Assembly: GCA_016208085.1 (NCBI GenBank)
Contig: JACQYT010000080.1
Coordinates: 1-56,513 of the forward strand
Direction of reading: 5' to 3'
DNA length: 56,513 nt
Source: Elusimicrobiota bacterium
GTDB taxonomy: Bacteria; Elusimicrobiota; Elusimicrobia; Elusimicrobiales; UBA9959
In this document: positions 48,446-56,513 of the stretch, piece by piece
Layout of the letters: every line of letters begins with the position of its first letter
Numbering within the stretch: position 1 is the first letter of the stretch
The notes under the pieces: model-generated
Database searches by the model: none
The model's input: the letters and a program-made list of their open reading frames with translations, nothing else
What the model was told of the DNA's origin: nothing
Translations under genes and position numbers: made by a program

Positions 48446-49942
48446 ATGGGCATCCGAACCATCCTAACGCTGTCGGCGCTTTCGCTTTTCTGCGCTTTTT
48501 CGCGGGCGACAGAGCCGACCCTGCCGCAGTTTGACGCCATCGAGGCAGATAATCAGGCGGACAATTTTGGCTTGCCGCCCGCCGGGATTGACGCCGAAGA
48601 ATTCCAGAAAATAAAGGATAAGCTTTCCACCAGCCTTTTTTTCAGGGGAGAGCTGGCCGACAGCGTAATAGAGGCGGACTATCAGAACCGGCTTGTCCCC
48701 GTTACTGGTAAAGAATCCCATGCCGACATCAGGCTGAAACTGCTGAACTGGATCCAGAAGAACGGGGACAAGGCTGCGAATCTTTACTTCTACCTTAAAA
48801 ATCACGGGGCGGACCCTTCGGCCCCGCCACTCCTCCAGTATGAGGAATGGTGGGAATTCAACCCGCATTTTCTGGAGATGATAGCGGCGGTGAACAAAGC
48901 CGCCAAAGACAGCGCGGTCCCGGCTGAAGAGGTCAGCCTGATAGCCCAGCGGCTTTTTGGGGGGCACCAGGCCCAGGGGGCGGCCTACGCGCCGCGGTTC
49001 GGCGCGGGCTCATGTCCCGGGCCCGCTCCCCAAGGCTCCGGCAGTGCGGTCGGGGTTGATTACGCGGACTATAAACTGGACCCCGCCAACGCCGAGCGCG
49101 AGGCGAAAGCTATAAGCGGTCTGGTTGAAGGCCTCAAAAACGCGCTTGAGGAAGAGCTTGCTCGCCGCCGCGAAGGGGAAGACCTCACGGAAAGCCTGAC
49201 ACTGTCGGGCGAAGCGTTCGCGCTTTATAAGCGGTTCATCGTGGCGCTTTCGGAGCTTAAAGGGCGGCGCAATATTACCGGGGCGCAGTCAAAAAACCTG
49301 GAAACGCTGCGCCGGGCTTTGAGAAAAAAACTGGCCGGGCTTAAGGCGCTTTACGCCCGAAAGAGCCTGCGCGCGAGGGGCGCGGTCCTGCCGGCCGGGT
49401 CGCCCGGCGCGGACATCCTGAGGAAAGAAGCGCTCAAACTTCAGGGCGCTTTTGAAGCGTTCGGCGCCGGCGAAAAGGACGGGGAAGGCCGGCGGCTTTA
49501 TGAGCTCCAGAGCGCCGCCGATTTCTGGACGTTTAAATTTTCGGCCTATATGCGCCTGGCCGCTCTTAAAAGCCGTATCGAGGGGGCGGAGGTTTTCAGT
49601 TGCGTCCTGGACAGGGTGGTTTTTGAATGGCTGGCCCGGTTTTTTCCGGCCGCCGGGTATGCGCGGTTAAGAAAAGAACTTGCCGTTTCGGCCGCCGGCA
49701 TGGCGGCCGCGCTTGAGGGGGTGGCGGCGGGCGATTACAGCCGGGTCGGGGTGTTCGCCGGCGGTTCGCCGGAAGCGTTATTTAAAAAGATGGAGGAAAT
49801 AGAGCGCAAGCTTGCCGTCCTTGAGGCCTGTTCAAGGCGCAACAGGCGGCTCCAGTTCCTGTTATGGGACGCTTTCTTAAACCCGCCCGGCCTTGAACCG
49901 GCGACCAAAGGCATCCGCGCCCGCAATAAACTTCTGTTTTAA
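48446..49942 (+). CDS. Secreted helical protein of unknown function
   Basis: The 498-residue protein has a signal peptide (about 1-21, ILTLSALSLFCAFSRA). The rest is mostly helical and charged, with a small Gly/Pro/Cys-containing linker (about 175-205) between an N-terminal part with LLNWIQKNGDKAANLYFYLK and LQYEEWWEFNPHFLEM and a long coiled-coil-like C-terminal part (230-490). No catalytic motif is recognised. There is no clear Shine-Dalgarno, because the upstream word palindrome ends five bases before ATG 48446. It could be a periplasmic envelope protein. I do not recognise a family. Confidence 0.55.
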   Translation: MGIRTILTLSALSLFCAFSRATEPTLPQFDAIEADNQADNFGLPPAGIDAEEFQKIKDKLSTSLFFRGELADSVIEADYQNRLVPVTGKESHADIRLKLLNWIQKNGDKAANLYFYLKNHGADPSAPPLLQYEEWWEFNPHFLEMIAAVNKAAKDSAVPAEEVSLIAQRLFGGHQAQGAAYAPRFGAGSCPGPAPQGSGSAVGVDYADYKLDPANAEREAKAISGLVEGLKNALEEELARRREGEDLTESLTLSGEAFALYKRFIVALSELKGRRNITGAQSKNLETLRRALRKKLAGLKALYARKSLRARGAVLPAGSPGADILRKEALKLQGAFEAFGAGEKDGEGRRLYELQSAADFWTFKFSAYMRLAALKSRIEGAEVFSCVLDRVVFEWLARFFPAAGYARLRKELAVSAAGMAAALEGVAAGDYSRVGVFAGGSPEALFKKMEEIERKLAVLEACSRRNRRLQFLLWDAFLNPPGLEPATKGIRARNKLLF

Positions 49943-49973
49943 TAGGGCGCGCGGTTCAAGGCCTATCGCCGGC

Positions 49974-50402
49974 TCAAGGCCGGTCATATTTGCTGACCTT
50001 GTAGCTTTTGAGGAGTTCAAGTATGGCCAGGTCGCTCAGGTAGCTCAATAATTGTTCCGCCTCCGCAAGCGGACACCATCTCAGATCTATGATCTCATCC
50101 GGCGTTTTAGGGAAACCGTCGCCGCCCGAGCGCCTCATCATGAACCAGCGCACGTCCTTATCCGTCAGCACGCCGTTCCTGACGAACGAATATTCCGCCT
50201 TATACAGTTCGCTGACTATCTCGCAGTCAAAGCCCGTTTCCTCCGACACTTCCCTGACGGCCGCCGCTTCGGCCGTTTCGCCCGGCTCAATGCGGCCCTT
50301 CGGGAAGGTCCAGACCTCTTTGCCCTCCAGGTTCTTCACCAGGATCAGGAAGACCTCGCCGTTTTCTAAAATGATACCGCCGGCTGAGTGTTCACGCGGC
50401 AT
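49974..50402 (-). CDS. NUDIX hydrolase, Ap4A-pyrophosphatase-like
   Basis: The 142-residue protein has a complete Nudix box at 36-58 (GRIEPGETAEAAAVREVSEE then TGF) with the REVSEE metal-binding centre at 50-55. The N terminus SAGGIILENGEVFLILV and size fit the small (di)nucleoside polyphosphate hydrolases (MutT/Ap4A group) or RNA pyrophosphohydrolase-like enzymes. It would clean up or signal through nucleotide diphosphate derivatives. The start is ATG 50400-50402 on the minus strand with AAAGGAG before it. Confidence 0.9.
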   Translation of the reverse strand: MPREHSAGGIILENGEVFLILVKNLEGKEVWTFPKGRIEPGETAEAAAVREVSEETGFDCEIVSELYKAEYSFVRNGVLTDKDVRWFMMRRSGGDGFPKTPDEIIDLRWCPLAEAEQLLSYLSDLAILELLKSYKVSKYDRP

Positions 50403-50495
50403 ATGAAAGCTCCTTTGCTGATTTGAATAGCCCCGGCTCTTTTTGTATCCGCCCAGAAGCGTCCCGCCCTTATATTTTAGGAAATATAAAGCTGT

Positions 50496-50534
50496 CCGGC
50501 GATATCATCATCTGACATCGCCGCCGGTTTTTTT
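50496..50534 (+). terminator. Terminator-like hairpin with T-run
   Basis: CCGGCGAT (50496-50503) and ATCGCCGCCGG (50517-50527) form a stem followed by seven T. It faces the plus strand although the nearest upstream gene is on the minus strand, so it may belong to the IS relic or be a promoter region with GTATCAT. Confidence 0.4.
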
Positions 50535-50563
50535 GTATCATAGCCTTTGAGCCGCGGATTTGA

Positions 50564-50731
50564 GCGCGAACGCGCGCAGGGCTAAGGGTACGCTGCGAAC
50601 TCGACCCAGGACATTACCCCGAGGGAGAGAAGATCACGGACGTGCAGATGTCCAAGCTGAACATCGAGCGGGATAGATTCCATGGCGATTGGAACTATAC
50701 GATTCATCCGGAAGGGCGTCGGTATAGATGA
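50564..50731 (+). pseudogene. C-terminal remnant of an ISAzo13-type transposase
   Basis: One frame reads GLRVRCELDPGHYPEGEKIT, then DVQMSKLNIERDRFHGDWNY, then TIHPEGRRYR and TGA 50729-50731. The KxGLxVxxxLD...YPxGxKxxDxxxxxLNxxxxxFHGxWNYTIxP pattern is the end of ISAzo13-family (Rhodopirellula-type) DDE transposases. About 55 of some 400 residues are left, and a stop lies just upstream. The stop codon overlaps the start of the following gene (ATGA). Confidence 0.7.
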
Positions 50732-52089
50732 ATCAGTTATTTATTAACAGGTCCTTAATGCATGGAATCGTAACTTTGGTTGTATTAATGCTCTTGCTGC
50801 CGCTGAATGGCGCGGCGCAGTCAACCTGGAAAAAGATCGATTCCTTGACCTACCGGCTGTATCTTGAAAAAAAGTGGGAACCCCTGCTTGAGGAAGTCGC
50901 TGATTCCCTGAATCAGGGAATAGATTTTTATTACCTGCGGGTAAGGGCGGGCGTAGCGGCGTATAAACTGAAAAAATACCGCACAGCAGTCGAGCATTTC
51001 CGTCAGGCGCGCAGCCTGGACGAGAATGACGAATTTGTCAATAAATATTACTACTATGCTTTAATAATGCTGGGACAAAACGATGAGGCAAGTTTTCTTG
51101 CAGACCGGTTCCCCCCCGATTTTATAAGCCTGGCCGGGATACGAACGAAAGGCCGGCTGAGCGCGGTCACTGTCGAGGCCCAGCTCGGCATCAACAGCAG
51201 GCATGCGAACCTGATCGCCCAGAATATTATCCGGGAAGACGGTTTAACCAGCTACCGGAGCGTCCTGAAAACGCAGCTTTATGAAAGCGTCGGTTTAGAG
51301 CATCATATTACCGGCCGGCTGAATGTTTTTCACAGCTTTTCTCAGGCGGGCGTTATCCGCACCCAGCAGTATCAGTCGGCATATAATCAGTTAAAACTTT
51401 TAAAAGAAACCAGCGCTTTGCAATATCAATATCGCCTTCACGGCCGCTTTTTAGCCGGGCGCGGCTGGGTGGTTCGTTCCGCTGTTTCTTCGTTATGGGG
51501 CCGAAGCAACTACCATCTGCTTTCCTATAATCTGTCCGGCGAGCCGGTTCTTTCCCTGAAGAGCTGGACGATCGCGGACAAACTGATCAATGCGGGAATT
51601 TCAAAAGAATTGCCGTTCTTGAGGCCGAAAGTTTCGGTCACGTACGGCGAAATAAACCGGCACGGGCAATTACAGGCCGACGGGCAGCTGGTTATCTATC
51701 CGCTGGAGAATGCCGATCTGTATTTTATCTCGGATGTTTCATTGCACTTTGATGAGAGCGTTGAAAAGGCTAAATCGGTATTTGCCCAGAAACTCGGGGT
51801 TAAGGGGGGGCCGGCCTGGTTTATCGCCGATGGAACCTGGGGCATGGTCGGGAATTTCAGCTCGTCGGAGGGGCTGGTTGTTTACAATATGCCTGAAGTA
51901 ATTAAAAATATCCATGGAATAACGGTTTATCTGCCCATGTTCAACTACCGGCTTGATTTGACCGCGCGGGTTTCAATTTCGCGGAAAAAAGCGCAGACTT
52001 ATGTATATACCACCGCAACGACATTTTACACCCGCAGCTACAGTTTTACGGATCAAGGCTTTTTAATCAGTCTAAAATGGTATTTATGA
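50728..52089 (+). CDS. Outer-membrane barrel-like protein with N-terminal TPR, Bacteroidota-like
   Basis: The 453-residue protein has a signal peptide ending about residue 31 (LLLPLNGAAQ), a TPR-like segment (about 40-125, with DFYYLRVRAGVAAYKLKKYR and AVEHFRQARSLDENDEFVNK), and then about 320 residues of alternating beta strands with aromatic residues, ending in LISLKWYL as an outer-membrane barrel would. The text resembles proteins usual in Bacteroidota. The start overlaps an ISAzo13 transposase relic, and the Shine-Dalgarno is poor. A second ATG at 50758 could be used. Function is unknown; transfer by the IS region is a plausible origin. Confidence 0.6.
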   Translation: MNQLFINRSLMHGIVTLVVLMLLLPLNGAAQSTWKKIDSLTYRLYLEKKWEPLLEEVADSLNQGIDFYYLRVRAGVAAYKLKKYRTAVEHFRQARSLDENDEFVNKYYYYALIMLGQNDEASFLADRFPPDFISLAGIRTKGRLSAVTVEAQLGINSRHANLIAQNIIREDGLTSYRSVLKTQLYESVGLEHHITGRLNVFHSFSQAGVIRTQQYQSAYNQLKLLKETSALQYQYRLHGRFLAGRGWVVRSAVSSLWGRSNYHLLSYNLSGEPVLSLKSWTIADKLINAGISKELPFLRPKVSVTYGEINRHGQLQADGQLVIYPLENADLYFISDVSLHFDESVEKAKSVFAQKLGVKGGPAWFIADGTWGMVGNFSSSEGLVVYNMPEVIKNIHGITVYLPMFNYRLDLTARVSISRKKAQTYVYTTATTFYTRSYSFTDQGFLISLKWYL

Positions 52090-52194
52090 GGCAAGGAATT
52101 TCTTATTTCGGCGCCCCGCCGCCCTGTCTTATGGCATAATGTTGTACTATAGCGGCAGCGGCGTTCCCGGGCGGCGCGAGAGGTGATTCCCAGA

Positions 52195-54816
52195 ATGGCC
52201 GAATTCATAAAAAAGGGCTTGATTTTCATGCTCGGTCTTTCATCGGCGATAGTTTCTTCATCCGGTTCGGCGCAAGACGCCGGCGGACCCGGGGCGGATT
52301 TCTATAAACTGGAAAGGCCCAACAACAGCAAACGGTTATATGGGGGCAATCACCACAGGTTTTTGCCCCGGTTGAAAATTTCCGGGCCGCACATTTACTA
52401 TGTCTGGGCCGAGTCGGATGGAAGTTATTACCACATCTGGACTGGCCGCTCCAGGTTGGACGGCACCGGGTTTACTTCGGCCAAAAGAACCAATAACACT
52501 TATGATTCTCACGAACCGGCTTTGGATGTCTATAAAAACAAGGCCTACTTCGTGTATCAGGAATATGACGGTTCTCACTGGCAGATATGGACTGCCAACG
52601 CCGGCCTGGCCGGTGCCGGCTGGACGGCTGTCAGGCAGACCTCCGGCGCTTTCGATAAATTCCATCCGAAAATAGATGTTTATGACGGCAGGATTTATTA
52701 CGTTTTTTTCGGAAAAGACCCCGGGACCGACTGGTGGCAGATATATACCGCCGTCTCCGATCTCGATGGCGCGAATTTTGTCGCGACCAGACAGACACGC
52801 ACTTCTTTTCCTTACGGCAATTTCGATCCGTACCTGGAAGTGGATGCGGCGAAGGTCCGTTACGTGTACTCGTATTATGACGGCTCTTATTACCAGATAA
52901 AAACGGCTTACGCCGGTCATGACGGCGCCGGCTGGACGGCGACGCTCCAGACTGCCGGCGTTTACGATAAATTCCAGAACCAGGGTCTTGACGTTGAAGA
53001 CGGCCGGGTTTACTATACCTGGTACGAATGGTATGGCCCGAAGTGGTCAATCTGGACCGCCAGGTCCAACCTGGATGGAAGCGGATTTACTCCCGTCAAA
53101 CAAACTTTTACCGACCATGCCGTGCTCAATCCAAAAGTGAAAGCTGACGCCGACGCCGGAAAGGCGTATTATGTCTGGCAGGAAAAAGATGCAGACAGCG
53201 CTTATCAAATCTGGACGGCCACTGCCGGCCTGGACGGCGCCGACTGGAAAGCCACCCGGCAAACTACCGGCGGATATTCCAAAACGCAGCCTTTTATTGA
53301 TACGCGCGGGGGCCATGTATATTACAGTTATTCGGGATATAAAGGCGCGGCGGGCGCCGGCCAGGGGAATTATCAGCTGCACTGGGCGAGAACCGATCTT
53401 GACGGCGCCGGGTGGAGAACCGCGGAAAAAACCTTTACCGGTCCGCCTGACGTCCAGGACGCTTTTTACCCCCAGCTCCAGGTTGTTGAAAACAAAATCT
53501 ACTATGTTTTCAGCAGATCCGACGGCGTCAATCAGCAGATATGGACCGGCCGGTCAGATCTGGACGGTTCATATGTTTTCCTGACCTCGCAGACGGCTTC
53601 AGCCGTAGACAAATGGAATCCTCAGCTCCAGGTTTACGGTTCCAGGATCTATTACGCCTGGCATGAAAAACGCGGCATCATCCATGTAGTCAAAACAGCC
53701 AGGTCCAATCTGGATGGCTCCGGCTGGGCGGATGAAACCTGTCAAACCGAGGTGGACAGCTTTGCTCCCAAACTAAAGGTATATGGGGACAAGATTTATT
53801 ATGCGTGGTGCCAATACACAGGACCGTATTATGATATCTACTTTGTAAGGACCGAACTCGATGGTTCAAATAAAACCCTGCTTCATTGGACTTCCGCCAG
53901 GTATTATAAAAGCCATCCACAGTTTGACATAAAAAACGGCAGGCTCTACTTCGCTTATCTGCATTACGATGAAACAACTCAAAAACAACAGGTCAGGACA
54001 GGCAGTATGAATATAGACGGCACAGATTATGTCGACGCGATGCAGACCTCTTCAAACTACGAGAAATACAAAACCGGCGATTGGGAATACGGCGAGCATT
54101 TGGGAATAGCCGTTTCAACGGCTAATTCCAGGATCTGCTATACCTGGCAGCAGAAAGACGACAATGGAATCTGGCAGATCCACGCAGGCCTTACCGGACT
54201 TGACAATACCGGCTGGATGGAAAAACAGCTGACGGCGACCGGTTATAAATTCGACAAGCTTCATCCCCGGATTGCAGTGGCGGAGCCCGTTTCCGAAGCG
54301 TACTATACCTGGCAGGAATTTGACGGGTATGCGCAATCTATCTGGGTCGGCAAATCCGGGCTTGACCTTTCCGGCTTCGTCGCTTTCCGGAAAACCAACG
54401 ATATTGAAAACAATGTGCTTCCTCAATTCCAGATAGTAGGCTCTACCGTGTACTTTACCTGGAACGAAACGGACGAGGTGCGCTACCTTGTTTCAACGGG
54501 CCGGCTGGGAATGGAAGACGCCTTGAAAGCTTCCCCCAGGGATTATAAAGCCTGGCAACTTAAAAATAAAGGCGAAAAAGCGAAAAAAGGCGTTGCGCGC
54601 GCCGGTTCTGAAAGGATGAGCGCGACTCCGGCGGACAAAGTCCTGGCGCAGGCTTGTTATAACCGCGGTCTGGCCGCTTATCTCCAGGGCCGCCTCAAAG
54701 AATCAGTCATGGAATGGGCTAAAGCAGCAAATCTCGACCCCGACGATGATAAAGTGCGCAAGGCCCTGGAGCGCGTCAGAAAGGAATTGGGGACAGATCC
54801 TGCGGGGGAAAAATGA
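52195..54816 (+). CDS. Secreted 14-repeat beta-propeller-like protein with C-terminal TPR
   Basis: ATG 52195 (AGAGG upstream; a GTG at 52183 is possible) gives about 873 residues. A signal peptide ends near residue 30. From about 45 to 780 there are fourteen repeats of about 48-56 residues with the core YYVWxExDGSxxQIWTAxxxLDGxGW, for example YYTWYEWYGPKWSIWTARSN and YYVWQEKDADSAYQIWTATA. Fourteen blades would make two seven-bladed propellers. After a basic linker comes one TPR pair (CYNRGLAAYLQGRLKESVME). The stop overlaps the start of a sensor kinase, so it may act as a periplasmic sensing partner. Ligand unknown. Confidence 0.7.
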   Translation: MAEFIKKGLIFMLGLSSAIVSSSGSAQDAGGPGADFYKLERPNNSKRLYGGNHHRFLPRLKISGPHIYYVWAESDGSYYHIWTGRSRLDGTGFTSAKRTNNTYDSHEPALDVYKNKAYFVYQEYDGSHWQIWTANAGLAGAGWTAVRQTSGAFDKFHPKIDVYDGRIYYVFFGKDPGTDWWQIYTAVSDLDGANFVATRQTRTSFPYGNFDPYLEVDAAKVRYVYSYYDGSYYQIKTAYAGHDGAGWTATLQTAGVYDKFQNQGLDVEDGRVYYTWYEWYGPKWSIWTARSNLDGSGFTPVKQTFTDHAVLNPKVKADADAGKAYYVWQEKDADSAYQIWTATAGLDGADWKATRQTTGGYSKTQPFIDTRGGHVYYSYSGYKGAAGAGQGNYQLHWARTDLDGAGWRTAEKTFTGPPDVQDAFYPQLQVVENKIYYVFSRSDGVNQQIWTGRSDLDGSYVFLTSQTASAVDKWNPQLQVYGSRIYYAWHEKRGIIHVVKTARSNLDGSGWADETCQTEVDSFAPKLKVYGDKIYYAWCQYTGPYYDIYFVRTELDGSNKTLLHWTSARYYKSHPQFDIKNGRLYFAYLHYDETTQKQQVRTGSMNIDGTDYVDAMQTSSNYEKYKTGDWEYGEHLGIAVSTANSRICYTWQQKDDNGIWQIHAGLTGLDNTGWMEKQLTATGYKFDKLHPRIAVAEPVSEAYYTWQEFDGYAQSIWVGKSGLDLSGFVAFRKTNDIENNVLPQFQIVGSTVYFTWNETDEVRYLVSTGRLGMEDALKASPRDYKAWQLKNKGEKAKKGVARAGSERMSATPADKVLAQACYNRGLAAYLQGRLKESVMEWAKAANLDPDDDKVRKALERVRKELGTDPAGEK

Positions 54817-56249
54817 AGCTCAAGACTAAACTGCTCCTGACCCTGTTGATTCTCCTGGGCGCCGTATTGTCGGCAACGATAGCCTCAATATATTTTATCG
54901 AGAAACATCACCTCGCCGGCCAGCAGCGGCAGACGCGCCGCACGACCATAGACCGGTTCGCCCACGTGTGCGGCGATTCCATCATCAACAACGATGAATT
55001 GGCCCGTCTTAATTATCTCAAGACGCTGCTTGCGTCCGCCGAGCCGAAGTCGGTGCGCTCCGTGATTCTGGCGACTAACGCCGGCAGCATCCTGATGCAC
55101 AGCGATTTTCTCAGCGGGGATCTGTCTCTTATGAATAAACCCGCCGGCGAGCCGTACCTGGAATGGCTTGCCGGGGCGCGCTACGCGGAACATCGTTTTA
55201 AATCGCAAGGACGCTCTTTCCTTGCTTCCGTGTCGCCGGTCCAGCCGGCCGGCCGGAACCGTCTTGGAAGTCTGATCCTGGTTTACGACGAAACAGCGAC
55301 CGGGTTGCTGCTCAAACGCATGCAGGGAGAGACTTTGCGCAGATTGCTTCAGGTGGGTCTGGCGGGAGCGGGCGTTTCAGCGCTGGTTTCCCTTGTGCTT
55401 GCCGGGACGCTCACCCGCCCGATACGCACGCTTGCCGCCGGCACAAGGAAGATCGGCCAGGGGGACTTTACCTGCAGGATCCCGGCCGCAAGAAAAGATG
55501 AACTGGGCGACCTGGCAAATGAGTTTAATTCAATGGCCCGGAAACTTGGCGAGCTGGATGAGCTTAAGGACAGTTTTCTGGGCAAGATAACGCATGACCT
55601 TCGCAATCCGCTCACGTCTGTAATCGGCTATGCGCAGATATTGATGACGGGTGCGCTGGGGGAATTAAGCGATCGGCAGAAAAAACCGCTCGAAATAATC
55701 CTCAGCGGCGCCAGGTTTTTGACGGAGATGGCGGACAATATTCTGGATATCACCAAGCTGGAAGCCGGGAAAATGGAGTTTAAAAAGACGGATATACACG
55801 TCACGGAGCTGTTTGAAAGCGTGAAAGAATTATTGCAGGTTAAGGCGGATGAGTATAAGGTAGAGCTTGGCTTTCGCCTTGCCGACGGTATGAGCACGGT
55901 ACGGGCGGATAAACAGGCCCTGTACCGGATACTCACCAATCTGGTCTCAAATGCCCTGAAGTTCACTCCCGAGGGCGGAAAAATAAGCGTCGAAGCTTTT
56001 CCGGATCGTGAAGGCGGCGCCTGTTTCGCGGTGAAAGACACGGGGATTGGCATTGCGCCGGATAAATTGAACGCGTTGTTTTCAAAGTTTACGCAGATAA
56101 ACCGCGACCGCAGCCCCCGGCAGGTAAAAGGAACCGGCCTAGGCCTTGTAATCGCAAAAGATTTCGTGGAGGGACATGGCGGGAAGATCTGGGTGACGAG
56201 CGAACCTGGGAAGGGAGCGACATTCACCTTTGTTTTGCCGCCGGCGTAA
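54813..56249 (+). CDS. Membrane sensor histidine kinase
   Basis: The 478-residue protein has a first helix (about 6-28), a periplasmic sensor domain (30-178), a second helix (about 180-200) and HAMP (200-252). HisKA follows with the phosphorylated His261 (KITHDLRNPLTSVIGYAQIL), then HATPase_c (about 355-476) with NLVSNALKFTPEGG, VKDTGIGIAPDK and KGTGLGLVIAKDF boxes. It autophosphorylates in response to an external signal and passes phosphate to a receiver. No response regulator gene is adjacent. ATG 54813 overlaps the stop of the propeller gene, so both are made together, and the propeller protein may present the signal. Confidence 0.93.
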   Translation: MKLKTKLLLTLLILLGAVLSATIASIYFIEKHHLAGQQRQTRRTTIDRFAHVCGDSIINNDELARLNYLKTLLASAEPKSVRSVILATNAGSILMHSDFLSGDLSLMNKPAGEPYLEWLAGARYAEHRFKSQGRSFLASVSPVQPAGRNRLGSLILVYDETATGLLLKRMQGETLRRLLQVGLAGAGVSALVSLVLAGTLTRPIRTLAAGTRKIGQGDFTCRIPAARKDELGDLANEFNSMARKLGELDELKDSFLGKITHDLRNPLTSVIGYAQILMTGALGELSDRQKKPLEIILSGARFLTEMADNILDITKLEAGKMEFKKTDIHVTELFESVKELLQVKADEYKVELGFRLADGMSTVRADKQALYRILTNLVSNALKFTPEGGKISVEAFPDREGGACFAVKDTGIGIAPDKLNALFSKFTQINRDRSPRQVKGTGLGLVIAKDFVEGHGGKIWVTSEPGKGATFTFVLPPA

Positions 56250-56275
56250 TTCAATATGGGCGCAAAGCCCGCGCG

Positions 56276-56513
56276 TCAAACCGGCTGTAGCGGCGCGTAT
56301 TTGAGCATGAAAGTCTGCCTGACCCCGCTGTCAAAGACGACGGTAACCTTGGCAAATTCTCCCGCGCCGGCCTGGTTGACCACGCGACCCAGGCCGTAGA
56401 CGGGATGCGAAACCTTTCTGCCTCTGCCGATGCGCGCTGTCACCGGCGGGGGGAGGTGCTCGGTCAGGGTCTCGGATTCCTCTTCCGGGCGGCGCGGCGC
56501 CGGCGCCACGCCC
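56276..56513 (-). CDS. C-terminal end of a UvrD/PcrA-type DNA helicase (partial)
   Basis: Only the last 78 or so residues are in the window, the gene continuing past the right edge. RKVSHPVYGLGRVVNQAGAG, VTVVFDSGVRQTFMLKYAPL is the Tudor-like C-terminal module of PcrA/UvrD, which binds RNA polymerase in transcription-coupled repair. The catalytic helicase domains are outside. Stop TAA/TGA lies at 56276-56278 on the minus strand, and the gene is convergent with the histidine kinase. Confidence 0.8.
   Translation of the reverse strand, partial: GVAPAPRRPEEESETLTEHLPPPVTARIGRGRKVSHPVYGLGRVVNQAGAGEFAKVTVVFDSGVRQTFMLKYAPLQPV

Overview
The window looks like a contiguous piece of a moderately GC-rich, Gram-negative-type bacterial chromosome. 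It carries a type IV pilus secretin operon (pilMNOPQ), a PorV-like outer-membrane protein, two O-antigen-ligase-type membrane proteins, a complete F-type ATP synthase operon, and full-length modular NifU with a NifS-type cysteine desulfurase. A SWIB-domain protein, a Bacteroidota-like membrane protein and many fragmentary genes add to this. The mix fits an uncultured lineage such as Elusimicrobiota, but that assignment is an inference from gene content and style, not from a marker-gene tree.

Layout. 1-5.3 kb: end of a secreted protein, a frame-broken PorV-like gene, gyrA, a membrane glycosyltransferase. 5.5-10.1 kb: a broken ACT-domain gene, then a three-gene cassette that is the best candidate for an undescribed system. 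It has a DUF2207-like membrane protein ending in nine cysteines at exact four-residue spacing (CHxA repeats), a radical SAM/SPASM enzyme with its own PqqD-like recognition domain, and a membrane protein of unknown family. 10.4-20 kb: nifU, nifS, a membrane spermidine-synthase-fold protein, an orphan substrate-binding lipoprotein, inositol-phosphate synthase, a CAT-anticodon tRNA, a MORN/YwqK-like protein, a ferredoxin and tRNA-Cys. 20-24 kb: aminotransferase fragment, SWIB protein, ATP-grasp protein, three-receiver GGDEF regulator. 24.1-26.7 kb: a gene graveyard (recN fragment, 190-bp direct duplication, HicB-like antitoxin remnant, 5'-truncated group II intron). 26.7-35 kb: the atp operon, with an NAD-dependent epimerase gene between atpA and atpG. 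35-39 kb: DUF4143 ATPase, a 58-aa gene, a membrane protein, a Gfo/Idh/MocA oxidoreductase. 39-43.6 kb: pilMNOPQ. 43.6-50.4 kb: two O-antigen-ligase/TPR proteins, a cardiolipin-synthase-like PLD, a secreted unknown, a NUDIX hydrolase. 50.5-56.5 kb: IS remnant, a barrel-like protein, a 14-repeat propeller protein translationally coupled to a sensor histidine kinase, and the end of a UvrD/PcrA helicase.

A second theme is the dense set of palindromic elements. About twelve gaps hold purine-rich arrays of degenerate 6-10-base words followed by a pyrimidine-rich complementary arm. Each locus has its own words but some words recur far apart. One element sits inside the loop of another. Several provide the last codons and stop of the neighbouring gene, and a few lie inside coding sequences. 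A 266-bp element with 32-bp inverted ends (nifS/12874 junction), a three-hairpin cloverleaf, and a third dispersed family of about 48 bp are distinct from these.

No CRISPR array, rRNA gene or intact transposase was seen. All functional statements come from reading motifs; no database search was possible.
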